A stretch of DNA of 64,000 bases from Ornatilinea apprima (GTDB taxonomy: Bacteria > Chloroflexota > Anaerolineae > Anaerolineales > Anaerolineaceae). The position numbers and the translations under genes are program-made. The stretch spans positions 85,145 to 149,144 of the forward strand of contig NZ_LGCL01000039.1 in the NCBI RefSeq assembly GCF_001306115.1. Direction: 5' to 3'. Shown here one piece after another: positions 40,515-47,316 of this stretch. Each line of letters begins with the position of its first letter. The stretch's first letter is position 1. The notes beneath the pieces were generated by a model that saw only the letters and a list, made by a program, of their open reading frames with translations, had not been told where the DNA came from and ran no database searches.

Positions 40515-41105
40515 ATGAAAACGTGTGAATACAGAGTTGGCTTTATAGCCACCAAACCGGAATCCGCTTACAACGAGGTCGATGTTACCAAAACGAAGTT
40601 CGTTTTAGACCTTTCCGGGAAGAATAAAAACGCAGATGTTTACCAGTCAGATATTGTGGTTCCTGAAAAGAAATACGATCTGGTAGATATGTATCTGGAG
40701 ATCATCATTCCAGGTCATCCGAAAGCGGAAGTCGTGCGCGAGAATTTGCAAAGCCCTGAAATTATGGCCCTCTTACCCCGGATTTTCAAAGGACACAGCT
40801 TCAATTTTGGTGGTGGACGGTATAACAGCATCCTCAACCAGGACGCACAAAACGCGGTCAATGAGTTGGTAAAAGAGTTGGAAAGCATCCCAGACTATTA
40901 CACGCCGTGGACCGTAGAAAAGTGGATGGAAAAGGTTGAGGTTACCTCCCAGGCCAGTGATGAATTACTGGAACGTATAGCGCATGATTGTCTCGATGAG
41001 TTTGCCATGATGGGCGACAGCCATGTTCTTTTGGGAAACGGGAATGATCTTCTCATCCACCTCAAAAAGAAACGGACTAAGGCGCGAGAAATCTTGACCC
41101 AATAA
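40515..41105 (+). CDS. Hypothetical protein
   Basis: 196 residues from ATG 40515 (AAAGGAG upstream; the longer frame covers the promoter). Not recognised. Beta-rich N-terminal half (YRVGFIATKPESAYNEVDV, TKFVLDLSGKNKNADVY), helical C-terminal half with basic end. It has its own promoter and terminator. Confidence 0.6.
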   Translation: MKTCEYRVGFIATKPESAYNEVDVTKTKFVLDLSGKNKNADVYQSDIVVPEKKYDLVDMYLEIIIPGHPKAEVVRENLQSPEIMALLPRIFKGHSFNFGGGRYNSILNQDAQNAVNELVKELESIPDYYTPWTVEKWMEKVEVTSQASDELLERIAHDCLDEFAMMGDSHVLLGNGNDLLIHLKKKRTKAREILTQ

Positions 41106-41117
41106 GTAAAACCCATA

Positions 41118-41150
41118 AGCCCCGGCGTAAAAACCGGGGCTGTGTTTTTG
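41118..41150 (+). terminator. Rho-independent terminator
   Basis: AGCCCCGG/CCGGGGCT stem followed by GTGTTTTTG. Confidence 0.8.
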
Positions 41151-41202
41151 TTTAACTCCAGATCATCCTAAAAACTTATTTTCATAATTCCATAAGAAAT
41201 GC

Positions 41203-41231
41203 TTAACAAAAGGGTTTCTCAAAGTTTATAT
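41203..41231 (+). promoter_or_regulatory. Repeated prophage promoter, copy 11
   Basis: TTAACA (41203-41208), 17 bp, TTATAT (41226-41231), then CCATAACCCCAAAA. The left dyad arm is lost (AACAAA), so it may escape a dyad-binding regulator. A dispersed motif copy lies at 41175-41196. Confidence 0.75.
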
Positions 41232-41268
41232 CCATAACCCCAAAATCACCCCAAAAGGAGAGAAACCC

Positions 41269-41931
41269 ATGAAGTACGCAGACCTTCCGAAATCCGAGCA
41301 ACCTTCCCACAAAATCCACGAATACGGCGGCAAGGTTCTTACCCCGGCAGAGCTTTTGGCCCTTGCAACCTTTGGGATGCCCAGCACTTCCGAGAAATTG
41401 GGCGAGCTTTACAAGGAATACGGCGGTTTGAGCCGGATCCCCCGCCACCGCATTTTGGAAATTGACGGTCTTGGCGAGAAAACTGCAGATGCGATCCAGG
41501 CCATTGTTGAGCTTACCCGGCGCGAGATTGTAGCACGCAAGCCAGATCGTGTCTCCATCCATTGTCCGCAGGATGCAGCGGATTTGGTGATGTACGAGAT
41601 GTCTCAACTGGAGGTTGAGCAGTTGCGGGTAATTCTGATTAATACGAGAAACGAGGTTATGCGGGTAGTGAACCTCTATCAAGGCACCGCCAACTCATCT
41701 AACGTGAGGATTAGCGAAGTATTCCGGGACGCCATCCGGGAAAATGCAACAGGAATCATCCTGGTTCACAACCACCCTAGCGGTAATCCAGATCCAAGTC
41801 CAGAAGACGTGCAGTTGACGAGGGCGGCGGCAGAATCTGGTAAAATGCTTGACATTCGGGTTTTCGATCACATTATTGTCGGAGCTAACGGCACATATCG
41901 TAGCTTGAAGGAAGCCGGGCTTGGTTTCTAA
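41269..41931 (+). CDS. radC: RadC-like JAB/MPN protein
   Basis: 220 residues. HhH segment (ILEIDGLGEKTADAIQAI, about 63-80) and JAMM metal motif with a distant E, then HNHPSGNPDPSPED (about 164-177). Family members are common on mobile elements; proposed roles in DNA repair or recombination remain unsettled. AAAGGAG precedes the ATG; single-gene unit. Confidence 0.88.
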   Translation: MKYADLPKSEQPSHKIHEYGGKVLTPAELLALATFGMPSTSEKLGELYKEYGGLSRIPRHRILEIDGLGEKTADAIQAIVELTRREIVARKPDRVSIHCPQDAADLVMYEMSQLEVEQLRVILINTRNEVMRVVNLYQGTANSSNVRISEVFRDAIRENATGIILVHNHPSGNPDPSPEDVQLTRAAAESGKMLDIRVFDHIIVGANGTYRSLKEAGLGF

Positions 41932-41965
41932 AGACCTGCTTCATCCCCTACTTCAAGCGACTTCA

Positions 41966-41998
41966 AGGCGGGCGTGAAAAACGCCCGCCCCCTTTTTT
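41966..41998 (+). terminator. Rho-independent terminator
   Basis: GGCGGGCGT/ACGCCCGCC stem with T7 after radC. Confidence 0.88.
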
Positions 41999-42064
41999 TA
42001 TTCAAGGAGGTGCGTTTGCGTTAAAACCATAGTGTCAATAGAATCGAGTAGAGAAAGGACCAAA

Positions 42065-42511
42065 ATGCACGAGCTTTATGATGTTGGGTATCAGTCGATC
42101 AAGAATTCAGGTGTCCTCATCCAGCTTGCCGAGAAAATGGGTGCGGTGGTTTATGATATTCGGTTTTCTCCAAAGTCGAGCGATCCGCAGTGGGCCGGCA
42201 TCAACCTGGAAATCACTTTGGGGGGACGTTATATCCACCTCAAAGAATTGGGCAACAAGAATTACAAGGGCGGTCCAATCGAGTTAGTGGATCAATCTGC
42301 AGGTCTGGAGGCGGTCTATAGCGAACTCCAAAACAGGCCAGTCATTCTCATGTGTGGTTGTTGGGACCGTGAGAAATGCCATCGAAAAACTGCAGCCCGA
42401 TTATTCGAGTTGAGGTACGGCGTTGTAAGCATTCCTCTTACCTCACCTAAAATCAAGGAGATTTTGGGGATGGTAGATCCTCCAGAAATCAAACAGGACA
42501 GTCTATTTTAG
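42065..42511 (+). CDS. DUF488-family protein
   Basis: 148 residues from ATG 42065 (AAAGGACC upstream). Pattern LYDVGYQSIKNSGVLIQL, VVYDIRFSPKSSDPQW and VILMCGCWDREKCHRKTAA, with the conserved Cys residues of DUF488. Function of the family is not established. No repeated promoter precedes it. Confidence 0.75.
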   Translation: MHELYDVGYQSIKNSGVLIQLAEKMGAVVYDIRFSPKSSDPQWAGINLEITLGGRYIHLKELGNKNYKGGPIELVDQSAGLEAVYSELQNRPVILMCGCWDREKCHRKTAARLFELRYGVVSIPLTSPKIKEILGMVDPPEIKQDSLF

Positions 42512-42515
42512 CTAG

Positions 42516-42541
42516 GCCGGGCCAAAAGCCCGGCTTTTTTT
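42516..42541 (+). terminator. Rho-independent terminator
   Basis: GCCGGGC/GCCCGGC stem with T7, starting 4 bp after the DUF488 stop. Confidence 0.88.
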
Positions 42542-42562
42542 ATTTTAATACCTTCTGTCTGC

Positions 42563-42591
42563 TTAACTTTTGGGGTTCTTAAAGTTTATCA
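42563..42591 (+). promoter_or_regulatory. Repeated prophage promoter, copy 12
   Basis: TTAACT (42563-42568), 17 bp, TTATCA (42586-42591), then ACATAACCCTATAACAC. Confidence 0.75.
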
Positions 42592-42627
42592 ACATAACCC
42601 TATAACACTTCAAAAGGAGAGTAACCC

Positions 42628-42900
42628 ATGAAATTCACACGGTACGACAATTGGAACCAGATCATAGCGACAGATTTTCTCGGCACATTTGAAGCAACCT
42701 ACAATGAAATCGTAATTGCCTTCGGAGATCCAATTGTAAAAAATGGTTGCACTGTCTGGCAATTTGAGTTTGAGAACGGAAATGTTGGGTTTATCGTTTT
42801 GGGTGTCCGACCTGGTAATGGGGTTATCGAGTGGGACATTTATGGATTTGAAGCTGAGACAGTGGATCTCATTCAGGAGGTTTTTGAGCAGTACAGATAA
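42628..42900 (+). CDS. Hypothetical protein
   Basis: 90 residues, not recognised; AAAAGGAG upstream. Beta-rich (CTVWQFEFENGNVGFIVLGV) followed by a helix (TVDLIQEVFEQYR). Single-gene unit with the family promoter and a terminator. Confidence 0.6.
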   Translation: MKFTRYDNWNQIIATDFLGTFEATYNEIVIAFGDPIVKNGCTVWQFEFENGNVGFIVLGVRPGNGVIEWDIYGFEAETVDLIQEVFEQYR

Positions 42901-42913
42901 CACCTTCTCCACC

Positions 42914-42943
42914 AGCCCCGGCTAGAAACCGGGGCTGTTTTTT
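42914..42943 (+). terminator. Rho-independent terminator
   Basis: AGCCCCGG/CCGGGGCT stem followed by GTTTTTT. Confidence 0.85.
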
Positions 42944-42952
42944 GATTTAAGC

Positions 42953-42987
42953 GCATTACCGGGCTGTAGAGATCAGCCCGGTAATGC
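42953..42987 (+). other. Perfect 14-bp hairpin in gene-free spacer
   Basis: GCATTACCGGGCTG (42953-42966) and its exact complement at 42974-42987, 7-nt loop, no T-run. It is followed by AAGGAGGGAG and two tiny frames (4 and 11 codons) up to 43065, so it may be a leader or remnant. No gene is seen at 42901-43134. Confidence 0.6.
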
Positions 42988-43134
42988 TCACACAAGGAGG
43001 GAGAAAGATGGAGTACCAGTAAAGGAGAAATGAGCGACAGAAGAAGCAGCCTACTAGCGTTATAACACGGTGAGCGTTTTTGACAACCATAACTCATCAT
43101 TTTGCCAAAGTTGGCCCAACCTGGTTATTGTACC

Positions 43135-43422
43135 TTATCGGCTATTACCTCCAGGTCGAATACGAAATTTTGGTTGGTTCTTTGGCGCAGAATTCACCTC
43201 ATCATCCGAGTAGGCGTAGGGACCTTTCCTAACGGTGTTGACGATCTCCAACGCTTGGTCAATTTTCTTCTTCATCACCTCCAGTTCATCCTGCATGGTT
43301 CGCAAATGCCCATCGAATATTTGGGTTGCCCATTTGAGGCTTAATAGAAAAGCGGTAAGTTCTTCCAGTCCGGCAATCGTTGAATGTGTGTGGTTTTTTG
43401 GCTTGCTTCCTGTGTCTGACAT
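43135..43422 (-). CDS. Hypothetical coiled-coil protein
   Basis: 95 residues: central coiled coil (FDGHLRTMQDELEVMKKKIDQ is its core region) and a basic, Pro/Gly-rich C-terminus (KFRIRPGGNSR). It is a lone leftward gene next to integrase; it could be an excisionase-like or accessory factor by position only. Confidence 0.5.
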   Translation of the reverse strand: MSDTGSKPKNHTHSTIAGLEELTAFLLSLKWATQIFDGHLRTMQDELEVMKKKIDQALEIVNTVRKGPYAYSDDEVNSAPKNQPKFRIRPGGNSR

Positions 43423-43585
43423 AATTCACTCCATTCAGGTGATGTTTATCACATGGCGGTTAATGCGCTCATGTTATGGTGTTGAGGTTGTTGTAAATTT
43501 TGGGCGGTTTGGTAAACTTCTACAAACGAACCCACAACGGCACCTTAACAGTTGAATATTAAAAAGGGACAAAATTGGAGTTGAG

Positions 43586-44470
43586 ATGTATCATTTAAGC
43601 ATGATCGAAGCCGAAGTCCTAAAAATGCTTGCCTTAACAGAAATGTCCACGGCCACCAAACAGAGCTATGAGTTTTATTGCCGAGACTTCTTTCGTTGGT
43701 GGTTTGAAAACAACCCGGATTTAGATCCAATCCTGGTTTCAGTGGATGATGTCATGTTGTGGTTGAGCACTCATCCAAAATGGACTTCTTCAACCAAACA
43801 TATTGCGGGTTCTGCACTTAAGAAGTTCTATCGGTGGAAATATGGGGAGCACCCATTAGAGCTTTTGAAGATCAAACGAGTTGACCCAGGCCCTCAAAGA
43901 ACGCTGGACCGTGGAGAGTTGCTGGACGTTCTTTCTTCTATCGACACCACTACAATCGGCGGCATCCGTGATCTGGCGATCCTGTCTCTAATGGTTGATA
44001 CAGGGATCAGAGCGACAGAGATCTGCAATCTCGAAATGGATAGGCTTAACCTGGACAAAAAACGTTTCACCGTGAAAGTGAAAGGCGGTGGAATTGCCGA
44101 AAAGTTGTTTTTTGACTATACGGGATTGTGTCTACGGAATTGGCTTGTCTTGCGAGACGAGATTGTGATGAAGGGCGTAAAGAATGTGTTTGTTTCAGTA
44201 GGGGGAAAACGTCCAGGAACCCCATTAACTAGATCGGGCATCCGGTATTTATCAAAGAAAATGTCGGCGCTGTCTGGAATTGCGAGGTTTTCCCCTCACT
44301 GTTTGCGCAGGACTTTTGCCACGCTTGCTACCGAGAACGGAGCTCCTAGCAGGGTGGTTCAGGTGGCAGGAGGTTGGAAATCGATCAGAATGGTAGAGAG
44401 ATACACCAAAGCATTGAAGCCAGAGGCGATTGCGCCATTCAGCCCTATAGACAAGCTTATGAACGATTGA
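43586..44470 (+). CDS. int: Tyrosine-recombinase integrase
   Basis: 294 residues. N-terminal SAM-like core-binding domain (about 1-95), catalytic domain with R (MVDTGIRATEI, about 150), K in the VKVKGGG turn, H-x-x-R (FSPHCLRRTFAT, about 235), a W at the second His position (GGWKS, about 260) and nucleophile Y (MVERYTKA, about 270). XerC/D-like. It ends 44 bp before the attR core, the expected location. A start at 43598 is possible. Confidence 0.92.
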   Translation: MYHLSMIEAEVLKMLALTEMSTATKQSYEFYCRDFFRWWFENNPDLDPILVSVDDVMLWLSTHPKWTSSTKHIAGSALKKFYRWKYGEHPLELLKIKRVDPGPQRTLDRGELLDVLSSIDTTTIGGIRDLAILSLMVDTGIRATEICNLEMDRLNLDKKRFTVKVKGGGIAEKLFFDYTGLCLRNWLVLRDEIVMKGVKNVFVSVGGKRPGTPLTRSGIRYLSKKMSALSGIARFSPHCLRRTFATLATENGAPSRVVQVAGGWKSIRMVERYTKALKPEAIAPFSPIDKLMND

Positions 44471-44514
44471 GAGTGATCGTGCGTAAGTTATGTGGTTAAC
44501 AACACAAACGCATA

Positions 44515-44522
44515 ACTGTGGA
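44515..44522. other. attR core
   Basis: ACTGTGGA, identical to 1254-1261; to its right the host tRNA-His resumes at the anticodon. TAAGTTA (44484-44490) may be an integrase arm site. Confidence 0.85.
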
Positions 44523-44560
44523 TGCAGATGTTGTGGGTTCGACTCCCATCAGCCACCCCA
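44515..44560 (+). pseudogene. 3' half of host tRNA-His with encoded CCA
   Basis: Anticodon loop, TGCAG stem strand, variable loop, T arm (TTCGACT loop), acceptor strand CAGCCAC (44550-44556), C73 and CCA (44558-44560). It completes the half at 1224-1261. No promoter is nearby, so it is probably silent in the lysogen. Confidence 0.93.
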
Positions 44561-44563
44561 AAG

Positions 44564-44586
44564 AACCGGCATTGCGCCGGTTTTTT
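44564..44586 (+). terminator. Terminator of host hisS-tRNA-His unit
   Basis: AACCGGC/GCCGGTT stem plus T-run, 4 bp after the tRNA CCA end. Confidence 0.85.
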
Positions 44587-44609
44587 CGTTAATAGATATT
44601 CTTTATTTT

Positions 44610-45605
44610 TTAGGGTTCGGAAGGCCAGGTAAGGTCCGTGGCGTTGACCGCGGGGGGGTTTAACCAGGCCAGCCAGCCAGTGGATCTCCGCTTTTGGGGT
44701 GTGTAGCGGTCAAAGCCAATCAGAAGCATGCTGCAACTAATCAACAAGGCGCCGAGCCACTGCAGGGGGCTGAGACGCTCCCCTAACCAGATAGCGGCCA
44801 CGCTGACGGTGATAAGCAATTCTCCCAGCCCCAAAAGCGTGGTTTGCATACCGCCCAGGTGTTTGACCCCCAGGAAGAGAGTGATGCGTGAAAAAAATGT
44901 AATGGCGGCCATGCCTAACACTGGCCACCAGGGCGTTCCACCTGGCGGGAGTTGACGGTTGAAGAGGAGAAACGCCGTTGTTACCGTTACTGTCATGGAG
45001 AGGAGTGTGTAAAAAGTGACGGTGGGCGCCGGCACTTCCAATAGTACGCGCTGATTGATCAGGATGTGCAGGGCGTATAAAATGGCCGAGCCAATCATGA
45101 GCAGGGCTCCGGGCAGATCTGCATTTTGACTGCCCGTCGCGACTAATAGATACACACCCGGAATGGCTACACCTAGACGGATAAAGGTAATGCGGTTCAC
45201 GGGCTGCGAATCCAGCATTTGCCAGACTGCCAGAAAGATGGGATAAAAGGAATAGATGAGGTGAGCGATGCTGGCATCCAGGCGGTTAAGAGCCGAATAA
45301 TACAAGATGGATCCTAAGCCATTGAATAGGCCGGCCAATGCGCACCCAATCAGGCCAACTGGATAAATGTAAAAAAACTGTCGGTGTAGGATCAGCATGG
45401 AGACAAACAACATACCAGCCGCGATTGCGGTACGGAGGGTAACGAGGGCGAGGGGAGAGAAACCGGCAAAAAGGGCTTGTTTGCCAAAAATGGGAGTGAA
45501 TCCCAAAAACAGGGCAGAAGAAAGTGCAGCCAAAATTCCGGTATTCCGGCTGCTCCTTTCTTTTATTTTTCTGGCTGTTTCGGCAATTACCTGAGAGCCG
45601 TTCAT
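44610..45605 (-). CDS. EamA/DMT-family transporter
   Basis: 331 residues with ten hydrophobic segments in two repeated five-helix halves (first half about 20-155, second about 165-305), e.g. TGILAALSSALFLGFTPIFG and AITFFSRITLFLGVKHLGG. Inner-membrane drug/metabolite-type exporter; substrate not predictable. AGGAAG precedes the ATG. It is last in the leftward signalling cluster, 13 bp after the threonine synthase gene, so possibly an amino-acid exporter by context. Confidence 0.8.
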   Translation of the reverse strand: MNGSQVIAETARKIKERSSRNTGILAALSSALFLGFTPIFGKQALFAGFSPLALVTLRTAIAAGMLFVSMLILHRQFFYIYPVGLIGCALAGLFNGLGSILYYSALNRLDASIAHLIYSFYPIFLAVWQMLDSQPVNRITFIRLGVAIPGVYLLVATGSQNADLPGALLMIGSAILYALHILINQRVLLEVPAPTVTFYTLLSMTVTVTTAFLLFNRQLPPGGTPWWPVLGMAAITFFSRITLFLGVKHLGGMQTTLLGLGELLITVSVAAIWLGERLSPLQWLGALLISCSMLLIGFDRYTPQKRRSTGWLAWLNPPAVNATDLTWPSEP

Positions 45606-45618
45606 TGCACTTCCTGAT

Positions 45619-47298
45619 TTAGTTGAGGAGTGATTTCACCTCATTTTGTAAGTCTTCGCTGATGAAATCGCCTTTTTGGAGCAAGTTTTGGATGCGCCCG
45701 CGCAGGCGCTGTTTTTCCTGCGGGGTTAATTCTTTGGCGGTTACCACTACCACAGGAATCTCCGCGGTCGATTTATCTTTTTGCAAGGCGTCCATCACAG
45801 CGAATCCGTCCATTTCGGGCATCATTAAATCCAAGAGAATTAAATTTGGCCGCTCTTTCTGGGAAACCTCAATGGCTTCCTTTCCATTGGCGGCTTCAAA
45901 GAGAGTGAAGTTGCCTTGCGATTGAAGAATGCGGCGCAGGAGCTGACGCGCTTCGGGCATGTCATCAACAATTAAGACGCGCGGGTAGCGGTCGCTGGCG
46001 ACTTTGGAGAGCGCGGCAAGCAAGCCTTCTTCCTGGCTCTCTTGCAGGGCGGGGTGAGATAGGTTAATGTCGTGCGACCATCCTTCACCAAGAATTGCGC
46101 TTTCAATGGGGAAGGTGTGTCCGGTATTATTGACCACTACCACCTCATCGTGTCCAATAACCCCAGAGCGGACCAGTTGGATTAAGCCTGAAAACGCTAC
46201 AGCGGCGGCAGGTTCAACTGAGAGTCCTTCCATTTTGGCGAGGAAGTGCATGGCGCGGAAGGTGTCTTCGTCGCTGGACGAAATAAAGGTGCCACCGTTG
46301 TTCTGTAACATCATCTGCCGCAGCAAAGTATACGAACGTCCAGGGTCGCCGGTGGCTAGTGTCTCGATCAGGGTTTTGGGAGAGGCAACCGGCAGGGGGG
46401 TATCAAGGCCTTGCTGCCAGGCGTGAACCATCGGCGCGCAGCCATCCACTTGAATGACGGCAATTTTGGGGATGCGGTCGATCAAGTTCATGGCCTTTAA
46501 TTCGGTAAAGCCCTTGATCACCCCAATGGGACCCATGCCGCCGCTGACGGACTGAATGTACCAATCGGGGGCGCGCAACGGATAGCCTTCGCCTGGGCCT
46601 AGCTGGTTGGGAAGCTGCTCGGCGATTTCGTACGCGATGGTTTTCATCGCCTCAATGCAGGGGATGCTGCGTGCGCCGAGGTCGTAGTAGAGATTGCGCT
46701 GGGCGGCAAACTCTGAGGCCACTTTCTTGGTCTGGTCATACGACCCCGTCACTTTGATGACCTGGGTGCCATAAATGGCCACTTCACGCATTTTTTCCGA
46801 TGGAACCAGGCTGGTTAGAAACGCCCAGAGCTTGATGCCCGCACGCGCCGCGTAGGCTGAGTAAGCAATAGCCACATTTCCGGTCGACGCGACAACCATT
46901 TCTCGGATGCCCGCTTCTCTCAAGGCCGCGATGGTTACCGCAGCCTGGCGGTCTTTGAATGAGGCGGTTGGTCCCTGTCGCTCGTCTTTAATAAAAATGT
47001 TTTTACACCCGATCATTGTTCCTAGATTAATGGCTTTAAGCAAAGGTGTTCCACCTTCACCAAGGCTGATATTAGGATCGCGCGATTGGATGGGCAAGAG
47101 CTCGTGATAACGCCAGAGATTAAATGGGCGTTTTGACCATTCAGAAAGTGCCTGCAAAGCGATGGCGGGATAGTCGTAAACGGCCTCACGCCACTGGCTT
47201 CCACAGGCGGGGCAGGCAGTTTGGTTAAAAAGGTAGGACGATTCGGTTTTACAATCCAGGCAACGGACTTTGATTGGTGGATTCATAGCAAGACTCAT
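45619..47298 (-). CDS. Threonine synthase fused to a response-regulator receiver domain
   Basis: 559 residues. N-terminal zinc-ribbon-like pair CLDCKT/CPACGS (about 13-34), then a PLP enzyme of the threonine synthase type: PLP lysine in TASFKDRQAA (about 112), STGNVAIAYSAYAARAG and SVSGGMGPIGVIKG. Residues about 435-555 form a receiver domain (RVLIVDDMPEARQLLRRIL, phospho-Asp in LILLDLMMPEMDG, Lys in VVVTAKE). The frame is continuous. It sits immediately after a hybrid kinase, its possible phosphodonor. The synthase body could act on threonine or a related substrate. Confidence 0.85.
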   Translation of the reverse strand: MSLAMNPPIKVRCLDCKTESSYLFNQTACPACGSQWREAVYDYPAIALQALSEWSKRPFNLWRYHELLPIQSRDPNISLGEGGTPLLKAINLGTMIGCKNIFIKDERQGPTASFKDRQAAVTIAALREAGIREMVVASTGNVAIAYSAYAARAGIKLWAFLTSLVPSEKMREVAIYGTQVIKVTGSYDQTKKVASEFAAQRNLYYDLGARSIPCIEAMKTIAYEIAEQLPNQLGPGEGYPLRAPDWYIQSVSGGMGPIGVIKGFTELKAMNLIDRIPKIAVIQVDGCAPMVHAWQQGLDTPLPVASPKTLIETLATGDPGRSYTLLRQMMLQNNGGTFISSSDEDTFRAMHFLAKMEGLSVEPAAAVAFSGLIQLVRSGVIGHDEVVVVNNTGHTFPIESAILGEGWSHDINLSHPALQESQEEGLLAALSKVASDRYPRVLIVDDMPEARQLLRRILQSQGNFTLFEAANGKEAIEVSQKERPNLILLDLMMPEMDGFAVMDALQKDKSTAEIPVVVVTAKELTPQEKQRLRGRIQNLLQKGDFISEDLQNEVKSLLN

Positions 47299-47316
47299 TG
47301 TCCTTTTCTGAAGGCG

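Larger units (their letters stand above)
1254..44522. mobile_element. Complete-looking siphovirus-type prophage
   Basis: Bounded by 8-bp cores in two halves of one tRNA-His gene. It contains repressor, replication genes, terminase, portal, capsid, tail, lysis genes and a tyrosine integrase next to attR. Early genes read right and late genes read left. All expected morphogenesis functions are present and intact by eye. The only clear decay is the methylase/beta-clamp region at 11207-12024. Inducibility cannot be judged from sequence. Confidence 0.95.
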
